From: Gammaproteobacteria bacterium | GTDB lineage: Bacteria > Pseudomonadota > Gammaproteobacteria > Thiotrichales > Thiotrichaceae | Direction: 5' to 3' | DNA length: 64,000 nucleotides | Assembly: GCA_018822845.1 (NCBI GenBank) | Contig: JAHJJD010000058.1 | Coordinates: 1 to 64,000 of the forward strand | Shown here: one piece after another, positions 7,166 through 14,691 of the stretch | Layout: each line of letters begins with the position of its first letter | Numbering within the stretch: the stretch's first letter is position 1 | Position numbers and translations under genes: made by a program | Notes under the pieces: generated by a model | Told to the model about the DNA's origin: nothing | What the model saw: the letters and a program-made list of their open reading frames with translations, nothing else | Databases searched by the model: none

Positions 7166-8691
7166 ATCAGCAAAACCTTAACACAATGACCGATGCCGTT
7201 GATTTTATTCTCAGCATCCCCGTCGCTGACCGCCCCGCGCATTTGCGCCACTGTCTGGAAAGTATCCAGCAGCAACGAGCATTGCACGGCTACCCCGGCA
7301 ACATCACGGTTGTGGTTGCCGAAGACAGCCGAGAACCGCACCACATCGCCGCGCATAAAGCTTTGGTGGCGGAGTACCGTGCGAAAGGGCTGGGGGTGAT
7401 TCACTTTGATTTGCCGGAACAATACCGAGTCTTGCAAGGCATTTCCGCAGAACAGCGCCAGCATTTGGGCAGGTTATTGACCACCCAACCGGCAGAGCGC
7501 TTTTACCGCAAGGGGCAGGCAGCCAACCGCAATCTCAGCTACCTGAAAATGCTGGAGCTGACTCAAGACAAAACCCGCACCCTGTATTATCTGGTGGATA
7601 GCGACCAGTTGTTCCTGCCGGAAATCAATTATTTCCAGCATATCAACGACATTTTCCAGCAGACCGATACCCTGATGCTGACCGGCAAACTGGTGGGTGA
7701 TCCGCCGGTTTCACCATCGGTAATGGCCGCCAATTTTCTCGCTGACGTGACGGCTTTCCTGCATGAAATCGCCGGGTATGCGCCGCACAGTGAGTGCAGT
7801 TTCCACCGTGATACGCCGTTGCCGGGCGATGCCGCTTATCACGACATGGCGAAGATGTTTGGCTTTGAGCCGCAGGTTGAGTATTTCGATTATCGTTGCC
7901 CGCTGACAGGGGAGCACGATCATGCGGCTTGTCTGGAAACGTTTGCCGAGCGTTTGCAGGCGTTCTTTTTTGGTGAACACCTGACCCGCAAGACGGCGTT
8001 CCAGGATGACGGCAAACCGACGCAACTGGCTCCGGCGCGAACCATTTACCCCGGCAATTACATCGTCAATTTCGATGGGTTGAAATACATCATCCCATTT
8101 GGGCATTTACGGCTGCGCATGTCGGGGCCGACGGCGGGGCGGCTGATTCAGGCGGAAATTGGTGCGCGTTTCGCTTCTGCCAACCTGCCGATGCTGCATC
8201 GGCGCACTACGGATGATGCCAGGGATGATTTCCGCCCTGGCGTGGAACAGCAGCAGGATGCCGCCATCGACATTTCCGACGAATTCGAGCGCCAGTTTTT
8301 CGGCGACTTGATGCTGTTCTCGGTGGTGGAATGGCTGAAACATTACACGCTGGAGCAGTTGCTGGATGAAAACCTGCTGCAACAGGTGGTGGGCAAGGTG
8401 GAGGCCGACATGCTGGCGCTGTATCAGGCCAAACATGAGGCAGTGAATGGCCGTTTGCCAGAGCTGGAACAGTGGGTGAGGCAGGAACAGCACTGGTGGC
8501 ATGAGACACCAGCCATGCACAAGGTCTTACAGTTCCTGCGCAATATTGAGCGAAATTTCAGCGATCAGTCGCAGGCTTGGCAGCAAATCCAGTCAGCATC
8601 ACATCGGGAGGCGCGCAAGCGGCAGATTATGGATGCGTTGATGCAGTATCGTGGTGAACGGGCGGTTTGGGATCAATTATTCATTGCATAG
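7162..8691 (+). CDS. GT-A fold glycosyltransferase-like protein
   Basis: This 509-residue protein resembles family 2-type glycosyltransferases at its N-terminus. DFILSIPVADRP opens a Rossmann-like half and LYYLVDSDQLFLP supplies the DxD metal-nucleotide-sugar motif near residue 140. The C-terminal half is long and not recognised. The ATG at 7162 overlaps the stop of the putative nuclease (ATGA); an in-frame TTG lies 12 bases upstream. It is followed, on the other strand, by a sulfotransferase-like gene, so the pair may decorate a surface glycan. Substrates are unknown. Confidence 0.6.
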   Translation: MNQQNLNTMTDAVDFILSIPVADRPAHLRHCLESIQQQRALHGYPGNITVVVAEDSREPHHIAAHKALVAEYRAKGLGVIHFDLPEQYRVLQGISAEQRQHLGRLLTTQPAERFYRKGQAANRNLSYLKMLELTQDKTRTLYYLVDSDQLFLPEINYFQHINDIFQQTDTLMLTGKLVGDPPVSPSVMAANFLADVTAFLHEIAGYAPHSECSFHRDTPLPGDAAYHDMAKMFGFEPQVEYFDYRCPLTGEHDHAACLETFAERLQAFFFGEHLTRKTAFQDDGKPTQLAPARTIYPGNYIVNFDGLKYIIPFGHLRLRMSGPTAGRLIQAEIGARFASANLPMLHRRTTDDARDDFRPGVEQQQDAAIDISDEFERQFFGDLMLFSVVEWLKHYTLEQLLDENLLQQVVGKVEADMLALYQAKHEAVNGRLPELEQWVRQEQHWWHETPAMHKVLQFLRNIERNFSDQSQAWQQIQSASHREARKRQIMDALMQYRGERAVWDQLFIA

Positions 8692-8825
8692 GAACGTGCA
8701 CGAAATAACTTCCCAAAGAGGGCGTATGCAATACGCCCCTACGGAGATCGTCCCCTGTAGGGGCGTATTGCATACGCCCTCTTCACGGTTACGCCGGGTC
8801 GGGGATATTGTTTCGTGCACGTTCC
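8691..8825. repeat. 135-bp nested palindromic element
   Basis: Outer arms of 15 bp (8691-8705 and 8811-8825) and inner arms of 26 bp (8717-8742 and 8757-8782) are perfect inverted repeats. The inner arm contains GGGCGTATGCAATACGCCC-type sequence, itself palindromic. It fills the gap between two converging genes. Its left end contains the last base of the glycosyltransferase stop codon, and its right end codes for the C-terminus of the sulfotransferase. It could act as a two-way terminator, and it looks like a small non-autonomous mobile repeat. Confidence 0.8.
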
Positions 8826-9544
8826 ATAGATGCGTGCCCATTATCAATGAGTTGCTGGCGACATTCTTCGTAGGCCGCTGTTGCCTGCTGCAATAAACCA
8901 GTGTCCAGCACAATGTCGGGATATTCGCTTTCCTGGCGGATAACCTTGCCGCTCTGGATGACCGGTGAGGTATCGCCCGCGCCCGCTACCCCGGTTTTGG
9001 CAAACTTCTGATAGTGCGCGGAAAGTGGTGAATCCAGCCGCAGCCATTCCGCCAGTTTCGCCAGCGCGTTATCGGTATCGGTGCGGATCAGTTCGGCGTC
9101 GAAGTAGTGGTAGCGCTGCGGGTGTTGCTGGCTGAATTCGGCAAGCTTCGCCAGCCGCTCGATGTAATACGCCGTTGCCCCGGCGGGGTTGGCGTACAGG
9201 TCATTCACGTCCTTTTTCGCAAACAGGTTGAGGATGCTTTTGATGGTCGGTTCCGGCTGGCGCAAGGCCAGCAGGATGATGGCGTCTTCCTGCCCGAGGG
9301 CTGGCAGGTTCAGCCCGTAATCATTGTGCAGCAGTTTGTCGAACAGGTAGCGGCTACCGGGTTTCAGGCTGTCTTGCCGGGTATAAAGCTGTTGCTGCTG
9401 CGCCAGATCCTCTGCTGATGCGTAGTTCAGGTGCATTTCGTAATAGCCGTTGATCTGTGGATGCGAGCCAAGGATATGCCCCAACAGGCTGGTGTAGGCG
9501 CGCATGTGGCTGAGCAGGAAAATTCGGGTGTACGGCTGGGACAT
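8789..9544 (-). CDS. sulfotransferase-family protein
   Basis: This 251-residue protein resembles PAPS-dependent sulfotransferases. The N-terminal FLLSHMRAYTSLLGHIL has the place and shape of the 5'-phosphosulfate-binding loop (usually RSGTS), and ALRQPEPTIKS fits the downstream 3'-phosphate region. The loop is not canonical, so activity is uncertain. The last dozen residues are encoded by the right arm of the palindromic element at 8691-8825, suggesting the original end was replaced when the repeat arrived. It lies divergent to a DMT transporter and convergent to the glycosyltransferase. Confidence 0.6.
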   Translation of the reverse strand: MSQPYTRIFLLSHMRAYTSLLGHILGSHPQINGYYEMHLNYASAEDLAQQQQLYTRQDSLKPGSRYLFDKLLHNDYGLNLPALGQEDAIILLALRQPEPTIKSILNLFAKKDVNDLYANPAGATAYYIERLAKLAEFSQQHPQRYHYFDAELIRTDTDNALAKLAEWLRLDSPLSAHYQKFAKTGVAGAGDTSPVIQSGKVIRQESEYPDIVLDTGLLQQATAAYEECRQQLIDNGHASMERARNNIPDPA

Positions 9545-9608
9545 GGGTGCAGGCTCCGGCTGTGCGAGGATGGTGCTGCATGATAGTCTGCCCTCTTGCC
9601 AATGTGAA

Positions 9609-10517
9609 ATGAGTAATATGCCAACCGGTTTGCTTGATCGTGTTTCCCCTTATCTGTTGCTGGTGCTGACCGTGCTGTTCTGGTCGGGCAATTTCAACCT
9701 TGCACGGGCAGTAAATGCGGATGTGCCGCCGCTGGGCTTGTCGTTCTGGCGTTGGGCGGTGGCGGGGCTGATTCTGTTGCCGTTTGCGTGGCGGGCGATG
9801 GGTAATGCGCTGCCATTGTTGCGCACGCACTGGAAGCTGGTCGGTGCACTGGCGTTGCTGGGCGTGGCGGGTTTCAACAGTCTGGTGTATGTCGGCCTGC
9901 AAACCACTACCGCGACCAATGGTGTGCTGCTGCAAACGGTGACGCCCGTGCTGACAGTGTTGCTGGCCAGTGCGGTTTTGCAGGAACACAGCACCTTGCG
10001 GCAGTGGGCGGGTGTCGTCATTTCGCTGCTGGGGGTGCTGGCCATCATTACCCGCGCAGATGTGGCTGTATTGCGGCAACTGGATTTCACCTCCGGGGAT
10101 TTGTGGATGCTGGCGGCGGCGCTGGACTGGGCGCTGTACACCATCCTGCTGCGCAAACTGCCGGGCGGGCTGAGGGGTTTGCCGATCCTCGGTTTCACCG
10201 TGATTCTGGGGGCGCTGGCGATATTGCCGCTGTATGTGCATGAAAGCCTGACCGTGCGCACCATGCCCATCACTCTGGTCAGCTCGCTGAGCGTGCTGTA
10301 TGTGGCGGTGTTTCCGTCATTGCTGGCGTATTTGTTCTGGAACCATGCTACCCAGAAACTGGGGGCAGGGCGTACCGGGCAGTTCAGTTACCTGCTGCCG
10401 GTATTCGGGATTTTGCTGGCGGTGCTGTTTCTAGGGGAGCGCTTGCAGCTTTATCATGTGGCGGGGATGGTGCTGGTGGCTGCGGGTCTGCTGCTGACCA
10501 ACTGGCAGCGTCAGTAG
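9609..10517 (+). CDS. DMT-superfamily (EamA) transporter
   Basis: This is a 302-residue inner-membrane transporter with about ten hydrophobic segments arranged as two EamA repeats. The first repeat includes LFWSGNFNLAR near residue 20. The second includes LDWALYTILLRKL near 175 and ends with FLGERLQLYHVAGMVLV. These are signatures of the drug/metabolite exporter group. The ATG at 9609 gives a start directly before the first membrane helix; the frame stays open further upstream but would overlap the divergent sulfotransferase gene. The substrate cannot be predicted. Confidence 0.85.
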   Translation: MSNMPTGLLDRVSPYLLLVLTVLFWSGNFNLARAVNADVPPLGLSFWRWAVAGLILLPFAWRAMGNALPLLRTHWKLVGALALLGVAGFNSLVYVGLQTTTATNGVLLQTVTPVLTVLLASAVLQEHSTLRQWAGVVISLLGVLAIITRADVAVLRQLDFTSGDLWMLAAALDWALYTILLRKLPGGLRGLPILGFTVILGALAILPLYVHESLTVRTMPITLVSSLSVLYVAVFPSLLAYLFWNHATQKLGAGRTGQFSYLLPVFGILLAVLFLGERLQLYHVAGMVLVAAGLLLTNWQRQ

Positions 10518-10571
10518 GGGCGCGATTTGTGCGCTGTTTTGCTATGCTCGACGCCACACAAAGGAGTGACT

Positions 10572-11369
10572 ATGGATAAGCAAACCATCATCAATATTTT
10601 GGCCGTCTTGGGTGAGCCGCCGGATAATCGGCCATGGCGCGATTACTCAGCCTATGGGTTTACTGCGCAGGATGCGCCTACCTTGGTGGCGTTGGTGGCC
10701 GATAGCCATTTTCTGGAGAGCGAGGAAGCTGATTACTGGGTTCCCTTGCATTCGTGGCGGGCGTTGCTGCATTTGATGCCTGCGGGTTTGCATGAGCTGA
10801 TGGGCATTTTCGATCTGCTGGCAGAAGACGATTGGGCGCAGGATGAAATTCCATCCGTTATTGCAGCAGCGGGCAGTGTGGCAATGGATCCGCTGGTAGC
10901 GTATGTGCTGGATATGAGTAACGATGAGTTCGCAATTCCGTTGGCCTTGCAGTCATTGGTGGAAATCGGCAAAAAGCATGGCAAGTTGCGCAAGCCCGTG
11001 ATTGAGCGGCTGGTGTATTGCCTGCAACATACGGCGAAGCAGGATCGGGGCTTGAACGGGTTGATCGTAGCGGAGTTGGTCGACTTGCAAGCGGTGGGGG
11101 CGATGCCTGCGATTCGTGCTGCGTTTGCGGAAGATGTGCTGGATTGCTCTGTGTGCGGTGATCTGGAAGATGTGGAACTGGGAATGGGCTTGCGCCCGCA
11201 ACGCGATACGCCGCGCCCGAATTACCAGCAGAAGCGGAAAGTGTCAGAGGCTGATGAGGACGAAGAGCCGTTGGTTGAGCAGGTGATCCGTGCCGAACCC
11301 AAAATCGGGCGCAACGACCCTTGCCCGTGCGGCAGCGGCAAGAAGTACAAGAAATGTTGTATGCAGTAA
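10572..11369 (+). CDS. SEC-C motif protein, DUF1186-like
   Basis: This 265-residue protein has a helical N-terminal region resembling DUF1186 and ends in a classic SEC-C zinc-binding tail, [17 protein letters not shown]. That tail is also found on SecA and on many proteins of unknown function. The start has AAGGAG six bases ahead. Sixteen bases after its stop comes an unrecognised gene, and then a type III methyltransferase gene with no gap. Zinc binding is well supported by the motif. The role is unknown, and a link to the restriction locus is only positional. Confidence 0.75.
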   Translation: MDKQTIINILAVLGEPPDNRPWRDYSAYGFTAQDAPTLVALVADSHFLESEEADYWVPLHSWRALLHLMPAGLHELMGIFDLLAEDDWAQDEIPSVIAAAGSVAMDPLVAYVLDMSNDEFAIPLALQSLVEIGKKHGKLRKPVIERLVYCLQHTAKQDRGLNGLIVAELVDLQAVGAMPAIRAAFAEDVLDCSVCGDLEDVELGMGLRPQRDTPRPNYQQKRKVSEADEDEEPLVEQVIRAEPKIGRNDPCPCGSGKKYKKCCMQ

Positions 11370-11384
11370 AAGCCGGGAGAAAGC

Positions 11385-12212
11385 ATGAAATTATCCAGAG
11401 AAGATGCTGACCTATTTTTCAGGCTGATGTGGGAGTTACAGTTTTTCGTCAAGGAAAAGCTGGGGATGTTGCCTGAATACCGCGATGTTGCCAGCTACCA
11501 GAATGATTGTAATTTTGAGGAAAAGGCGCAGGTCAGGGATGCGGTGTATGACAATCTGCACCTGCTTAAACAGTTTGTGCAGGAAAATCCGCAAGGTTTG
11601 TCCCCCGAAGAGCTGGCCATCGTGTCGAGCTGGCAGTGGTTTGTGCGGGGCGAATTTTTCATTGAGCGCCTTTTGAAAAAGTACGCGATTTTCATCCCGA
11701 TGGGGGAAGACAAACAGGTGTATGGCGTGCTGGGGCTTTACCAGTCGCTGGATGAAATGATCCACCCCTCCCAACTGCCAAGAGCGGTGAAAGCCGTATT
11801 GCTGCCATTCAAGGGCAAAATTATCTACGACGGCCTGTTTCACGGTTACAATGTCTATTTTGGCAGCCATTACACTGCCGACCTCAAGGAACGTTATCTG
11901 GTTGCCAAGCAGAATAACCGCATCGTGGAAAGTTTTGATGCCGCTCCTGCCAGCAAACCTGCCAAGCCCAAAGTCCTGCATGATTGGCAGCCGCAAATCC
12001 GCTCCCTACAGGAACAGGCCAAAGCCCTGAAGGCGGGCAATGACTACCCTGCACTGTATGCGCCAGCTTTTGCGCTGGTGAAAGCCAGTCTGGATTTTGC
12101 TGAAGGTGCAACGGCTGCCGAACCGGATTTGGATGCCCTATATAAAGTACTGCGTAAGGTGGAGAGTGCAATGCGCAAGACTTACAAAGTCTTGGATAGG
12201 GAAGAGAATTAA
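11385..12212 (+). CDS. uncharacterised protein coupled to the type III mod gene
   Basis: This 275-residue protein is not recognised. It is soluble, with a well-mixed helical composition and a charged C-terminal third (about 185-275). GGGAG lies ahead of the ATG. Its stop codon shares a base with the ATG of the methyltransferase gene (taATG), so the two are translationally coupled, and it follows the SEC-C gene by 15 bases. It has no obvious nuclease, methylase or DNA-binding motif. It could be an accessory of the restriction-modification locus or belong with the SEC-C protein. Confidence 0.7.
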   Translation: MKLSREDADLFFRLMWELQFFVKEKLGMLPEYRDVASYQNDCNFEEKAQVRDAVYDNLHLLKQFVQENPQGLSPEELAIVSSWQWFVRGEFFIERLLKKYAIFIPMGEDKQVYGVLGLYQSLDEMIHPSQLPRAVKAVLLPFKGKIIYDGLFHGYNVYFGSHYTADLKERYLVAKQNNRIVESFDAAPASKPAKPKVLHDWQPQIRSLQEQAKALKAGNDYPALYAPAFALVKASLDFAEGATAAEPDLDALYKVLRKVESAMRKTYKVLDREEN

Positions 12213-13759
12213 TGCCCCTGCTTGACTGGCTGAACAAGCCTGACTCCCTCCAGACTGCCAGCCGTGTGCCGTACCGCCTGCTCGAAGCTGTGCCGGAACT
12301 CAGCTACGGCGCACCCAATCACAACCTGCTGATTCAGGGCGACAATCTGGAAGCGCTCAAAGCTTTGCTGCCGCTGTATGCCGGGCGGGTGAAATGCGTC
12401 TACATTGACCCGCCGTACAACACGCGCTCCGCGTTTGAGCATTACGACGACAACCTCGAACACAGCCAATGGCTGTCGATGATGTACCCGCGCCTCGAAC
12501 TGCTGCGCGACCTCCTCGCCGAAGATGGCAGCATCTGGGTGTCCATCGACGACAACGAAGGCCACTACCTCAAAGTCATGCTCGACGAAATCTTTGGCCG
12601 CAAAAACTTCATCGCCAACGTTGTCTGGCAAAAAGCCTATGGACCGAGAAGTAATGCTTTTCTGATGTCAGACTCTCATGAGCATGTGCTTGTTTATGGG
12701 ATGAAAAAAGAAAATTTAGTTTTTGGTTTGCTTGAACGCTCAAAGGAGCAAACAAGTAAATACCGCAATCCTGATAATGATCCTCGTGGAATGTGGAAGC
12801 CAGAAAATTCATCTATCAGTTTGCTTTCTGGGCAGCGAGGTAAGCAGTTCGCTAAAACAGGGCAAAGTGACAATATATTTGAGATCATCTCTCCGACGGG
12901 GATTCGGCACTTGCCTCCAAAGAACCGATGTTGGGCATTCTCACCCGTAAAATACCAAGAATTGTTGGCGGATAATCGTATTTTCTTCGGTGATGATGGC
13001 AGTAGACGACCAGCGATAAAGCGATTTTTATCTGAGATTGCTCAAGGCGTTATTCCTCAGAGTATGTGGTTACATGAGGATGTTGGTCATAATCAAGAAG
13101 CAAGTAGAGAAATACAAGATTTGTTTGGTGATGCGCCATTTTCAACACCAAAGCCGGAGCGGTTGATTGAGCGGATTTTGCATATTGCGACGAATCCGGG
13201 GGATTTGGTGCTGGATTCGTTTCTGGGATCGGGGACGACCGCAGCCGTGGCGCACAAGATGGGACGCAGCTACATCGGCGTGGAAATGGGCGGACATGCG
13301 GTGACCCATTGCCAGCCGCGCCTGCAAAAAGTGGTGGACGGCGAACAAGGCGGCATTTCCAAAGCCGTCAACTGGCAGGGTGGCGGCGGATTCACCTTCT
13401 GCCGCCTCGGCGCAACCGTATTCGACGAATTCGGCATGATCGACAAAGCCATTCGCTTTCCCACCCTCGCAGCCTACATCTGGTATCTGGAAACCCGCAC
13501 CCCGTGGATTACACCGCAGACGCTTTCCCCGCTGCTTGGCATCCATGAAGGTACAGCGTATTACTTGCTTTACAACGGCATTCTCGGCGACCGCCGCCCG
13601 CAAGGTGGTAACGTCCTTACCCAGAATGTGCTGGACGGACTGCCCAAACACGATGGCAAGCGCGTCATCTACGGCGAAACCAGCCGTTTCGGGGCAGGAA
13701 GGCTGGCAGCAGAGGGGATTGTGTTCAAGCAGATACCGTATGATGTGCGGGTGGGGTGA
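12212..13759 (+). CDS. mod: type III restriction-modification DNA methyltransferase (Mod), N6-adenine
   Basis: This is a 515-residue beta-class adenine methyltransferase. Motif IV DPPY lies at residues 66-69 and motif I DSFLGSGTT at about 334-342, with the target recognition domain between them. It would methylate one strand of an asymmetric site and confer specificity on the Res subunit encoded downstream. The stretch coding for the recognition domain (about 12640-13160) is clearly more AT-rich than both flanks, which fits exchange of the specificity domain. Unusually, three small genes separate it from res. Confidence 0.9.
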   Translation: MPLLDWLNKPDSLQTASRVPYRLLEAVPELSYGAPNHNLLIQGDNLEALKALLPLYAGRVKCVYIDPPYNTRSAFEHYDDNLEHSQWLSMMYPRLELLRDLLAEDGSIWVSIDDNEGHYLKVMLDEIFGRKNFIANVVWQKAYGPRSNAFLMSDSHEHVLVYGMKKENLVFGLLERSKEQTSKYRNPDNDPRGMWKPENSSISLLSGQRGKQFAKTGQSDNIFEIISPTGIRHLPPKNRCWAFSPVKYQELLADNRIFFGDDGSRRPAIKRFLSEIAQGVIPQSMWLHEDVGHNQEASREIQDLFGDAPFSTPKPERLIERILHIATNPGDLVLDSFLGSGTTAAVAHKMGRSYIGVEMGGHAVTHCQPRLQKVVDGEQGGISKAVNWQGGGGFTFCRLGATVFDEFGMIDKAIRFPTLAAYIWYLETRTPWITPQTLSPLLGIHEGTAYYLLYNGILGDRRPQGGNVLTQNVLDGLPKHDGKRVIYGETSRFGAGRLAAEGIVFKQIPYDVRVG

Positions 13760-13772
13760 TGGAGACGTGAGA

Positions 13773-14213
13773 ATGGATAAAGTGCAAACTTACCGTCGGC
13801 TTGTGATGCAGGTGCTGCAAGAAAAGGCATCTATTGTTCCTGCAATTTCTGGTGTAGAGCGGCAACTATTGTTTGATCTTGAACGTGATCATTATCAGTT
13901 AATGGTTGTTGGGTGGCATAATGATGATCGTTACTACCATTGTTCAGTGCATATTGACATCAAAGATGCGCAGATATGGATTCAGCATGATGTTACAGAG
14001 GATGGTATTACTGCTGAACTTGTAAATTTGGGTGTGCCGAAAGAGGCTATTGTATTGGCCTTTCATGCACCCTATAAGCGGCCTTATACCGGTTATGCGG
14101 TTGGAGGGATGACAGACCAATCTCTGGATGAAATTGCTATTGCATTGACTGCTGAGGCTAGCAGCAATGGGCTGACAGATGAAAAGCTTCAAGAATTACT
14201 AAAAGATGAATAA
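13773..14213 (+). CDS. xisI: XisI-like protein (fdxN element excision controlling factor family)
   Basis: This 146-residue protein matches the XisI family known from cyanobacteria: an N-terminal YRRLVMQVLQE helix, FDLERDHYQLMVVGW, and a central HIDIKDAQIWIQHDVTEDGI block. GGAG at 13761 is eight bases ahead of the ATG. XisI usually sits beside xisH; no xisH is seen here. It lies 13 bases after the mod gene, inside the type III restriction locus. Base composition is AT-rich compared with mod and res flanks. Its role in this setting is unknown. The original excision role is unlikely without an excision element. Confidence 0.8.
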   Translation: MDKVQTYRRLVMQVLQEKASIVPAISGVERQLLFDLERDHYQLMVVGWHNDDRYYHCSVHIDIKDAQIWIQHDVTEDGITAELVNLGVPKEAIVLAFHAPYKRPYTGYAVGGMTDQSLDEIAIALTAEASSNGLTDEKLQELLKDE

Positions 14214-14234
14214 TCAGTAAAATAAAGGGGATAC

Positions 14235-14468
14235 ATGCCAACTTTATTGGTTGAGGAGGGTTTCAGGTTCTTCTTCTACGCGAACGAACATGATCCGAAA
14301 CACATTCATGTGATGAAAGGCGACAGCTTCGCCAAAATTGAACTGGGTACATTGCTGGTGACAAACAACCACATGAAACCCAAAGAGTTGAAAAAGGCGC
14401 TTGCCATTGTTGAGGCAAACCAGGATGAATTCGGGAGACGCTGGGATGAGTACTTTAACCAAGGGTAA
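14235..14468 (+). CDS. DUF4160 protein
   Basis: This 77-residue protein has the DUF4160 signature: FRFFFYANEHDPKHIHV near the start, then a strand-rich middle and a C-terminal helix. AAAGGGG precedes the ATG. It overlaps the following DUF2442 gene. DUF4160 and DUF2442 genes commonly occur as neighbours and have been considered toxin-antitoxin-like; function is not established. Here the pair is inserted between the mod and res genes of a type III restriction locus. Confidence 0.85.
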   Translation: MPTLLVEEGFRFFFYANEHDPKHIHVMKGDSFAKIELGTLLVTNNHMKPKELKKALAIVEANQDEFGRRWDEYFNQG

Positions 14469-14691
14469 ATCAGTCAGGTTCGACGACCGTTACCTGCATG
14501 TCGAGCTAGAAGACGGGCGGGTGATTCTGACGCCGATGTTGTGGTATCGGGAATTACAACAGGCATCTATTACCCAGTTGAAAAATTACACTTTTATCTG
14601 CCAGGGTACGGGCATTGAATGGCCTGATCTGGATTACCAGTTGAGTATTGACAGCATGTTGATGAGCCAACCGCAGCGACAAGCCGCCTGA
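14446..14691 (+). CDS. DUF2442 protein
   Basis: This 81-residue protein matches DUF2442: an N-terminal strand VRFDDRYLHVELEDGRVI, then PMLWYRELQQA, and a C-terminal DLDYQLSIDSML that resembles the IHWPDLDEDIS-type end of the family. The ATG at 14446 lies within the end of the DUF4160 gene and has GGGAG ahead at 14432-14436. Its stop overlaps the start of the res gene (TGATG). It is probably the partner of the DUF4160 protein. Whether it acts as an antitoxin or a DNA-binding co-factor is not visible. Confidence 0.8.
   Translation: MSTLTKGKSVRFDDRYLHVELEDGRVILTPMLWYRELQQASITQLKNYTFICQGTGIEWPDLDYQLSIDSMLMSQPQRQAA

Noticed and set aside
13773-14213. evidence for a programmed excision element as in cyanobacterial nif genes
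   Set aside because: Only an XisI-like gene is present. There is no xisH, no site-specific recombinase and no interrupted gene with direct repeats, so an excision role is unsupported.
14401-14691. longer 96-codon start for the DUF2442 gene
   Set aside because: The extra N-terminal residues lie within DUF4160 coding sequence and have no counterpart in the family. The ATG at 14446 has a GGGAG site.
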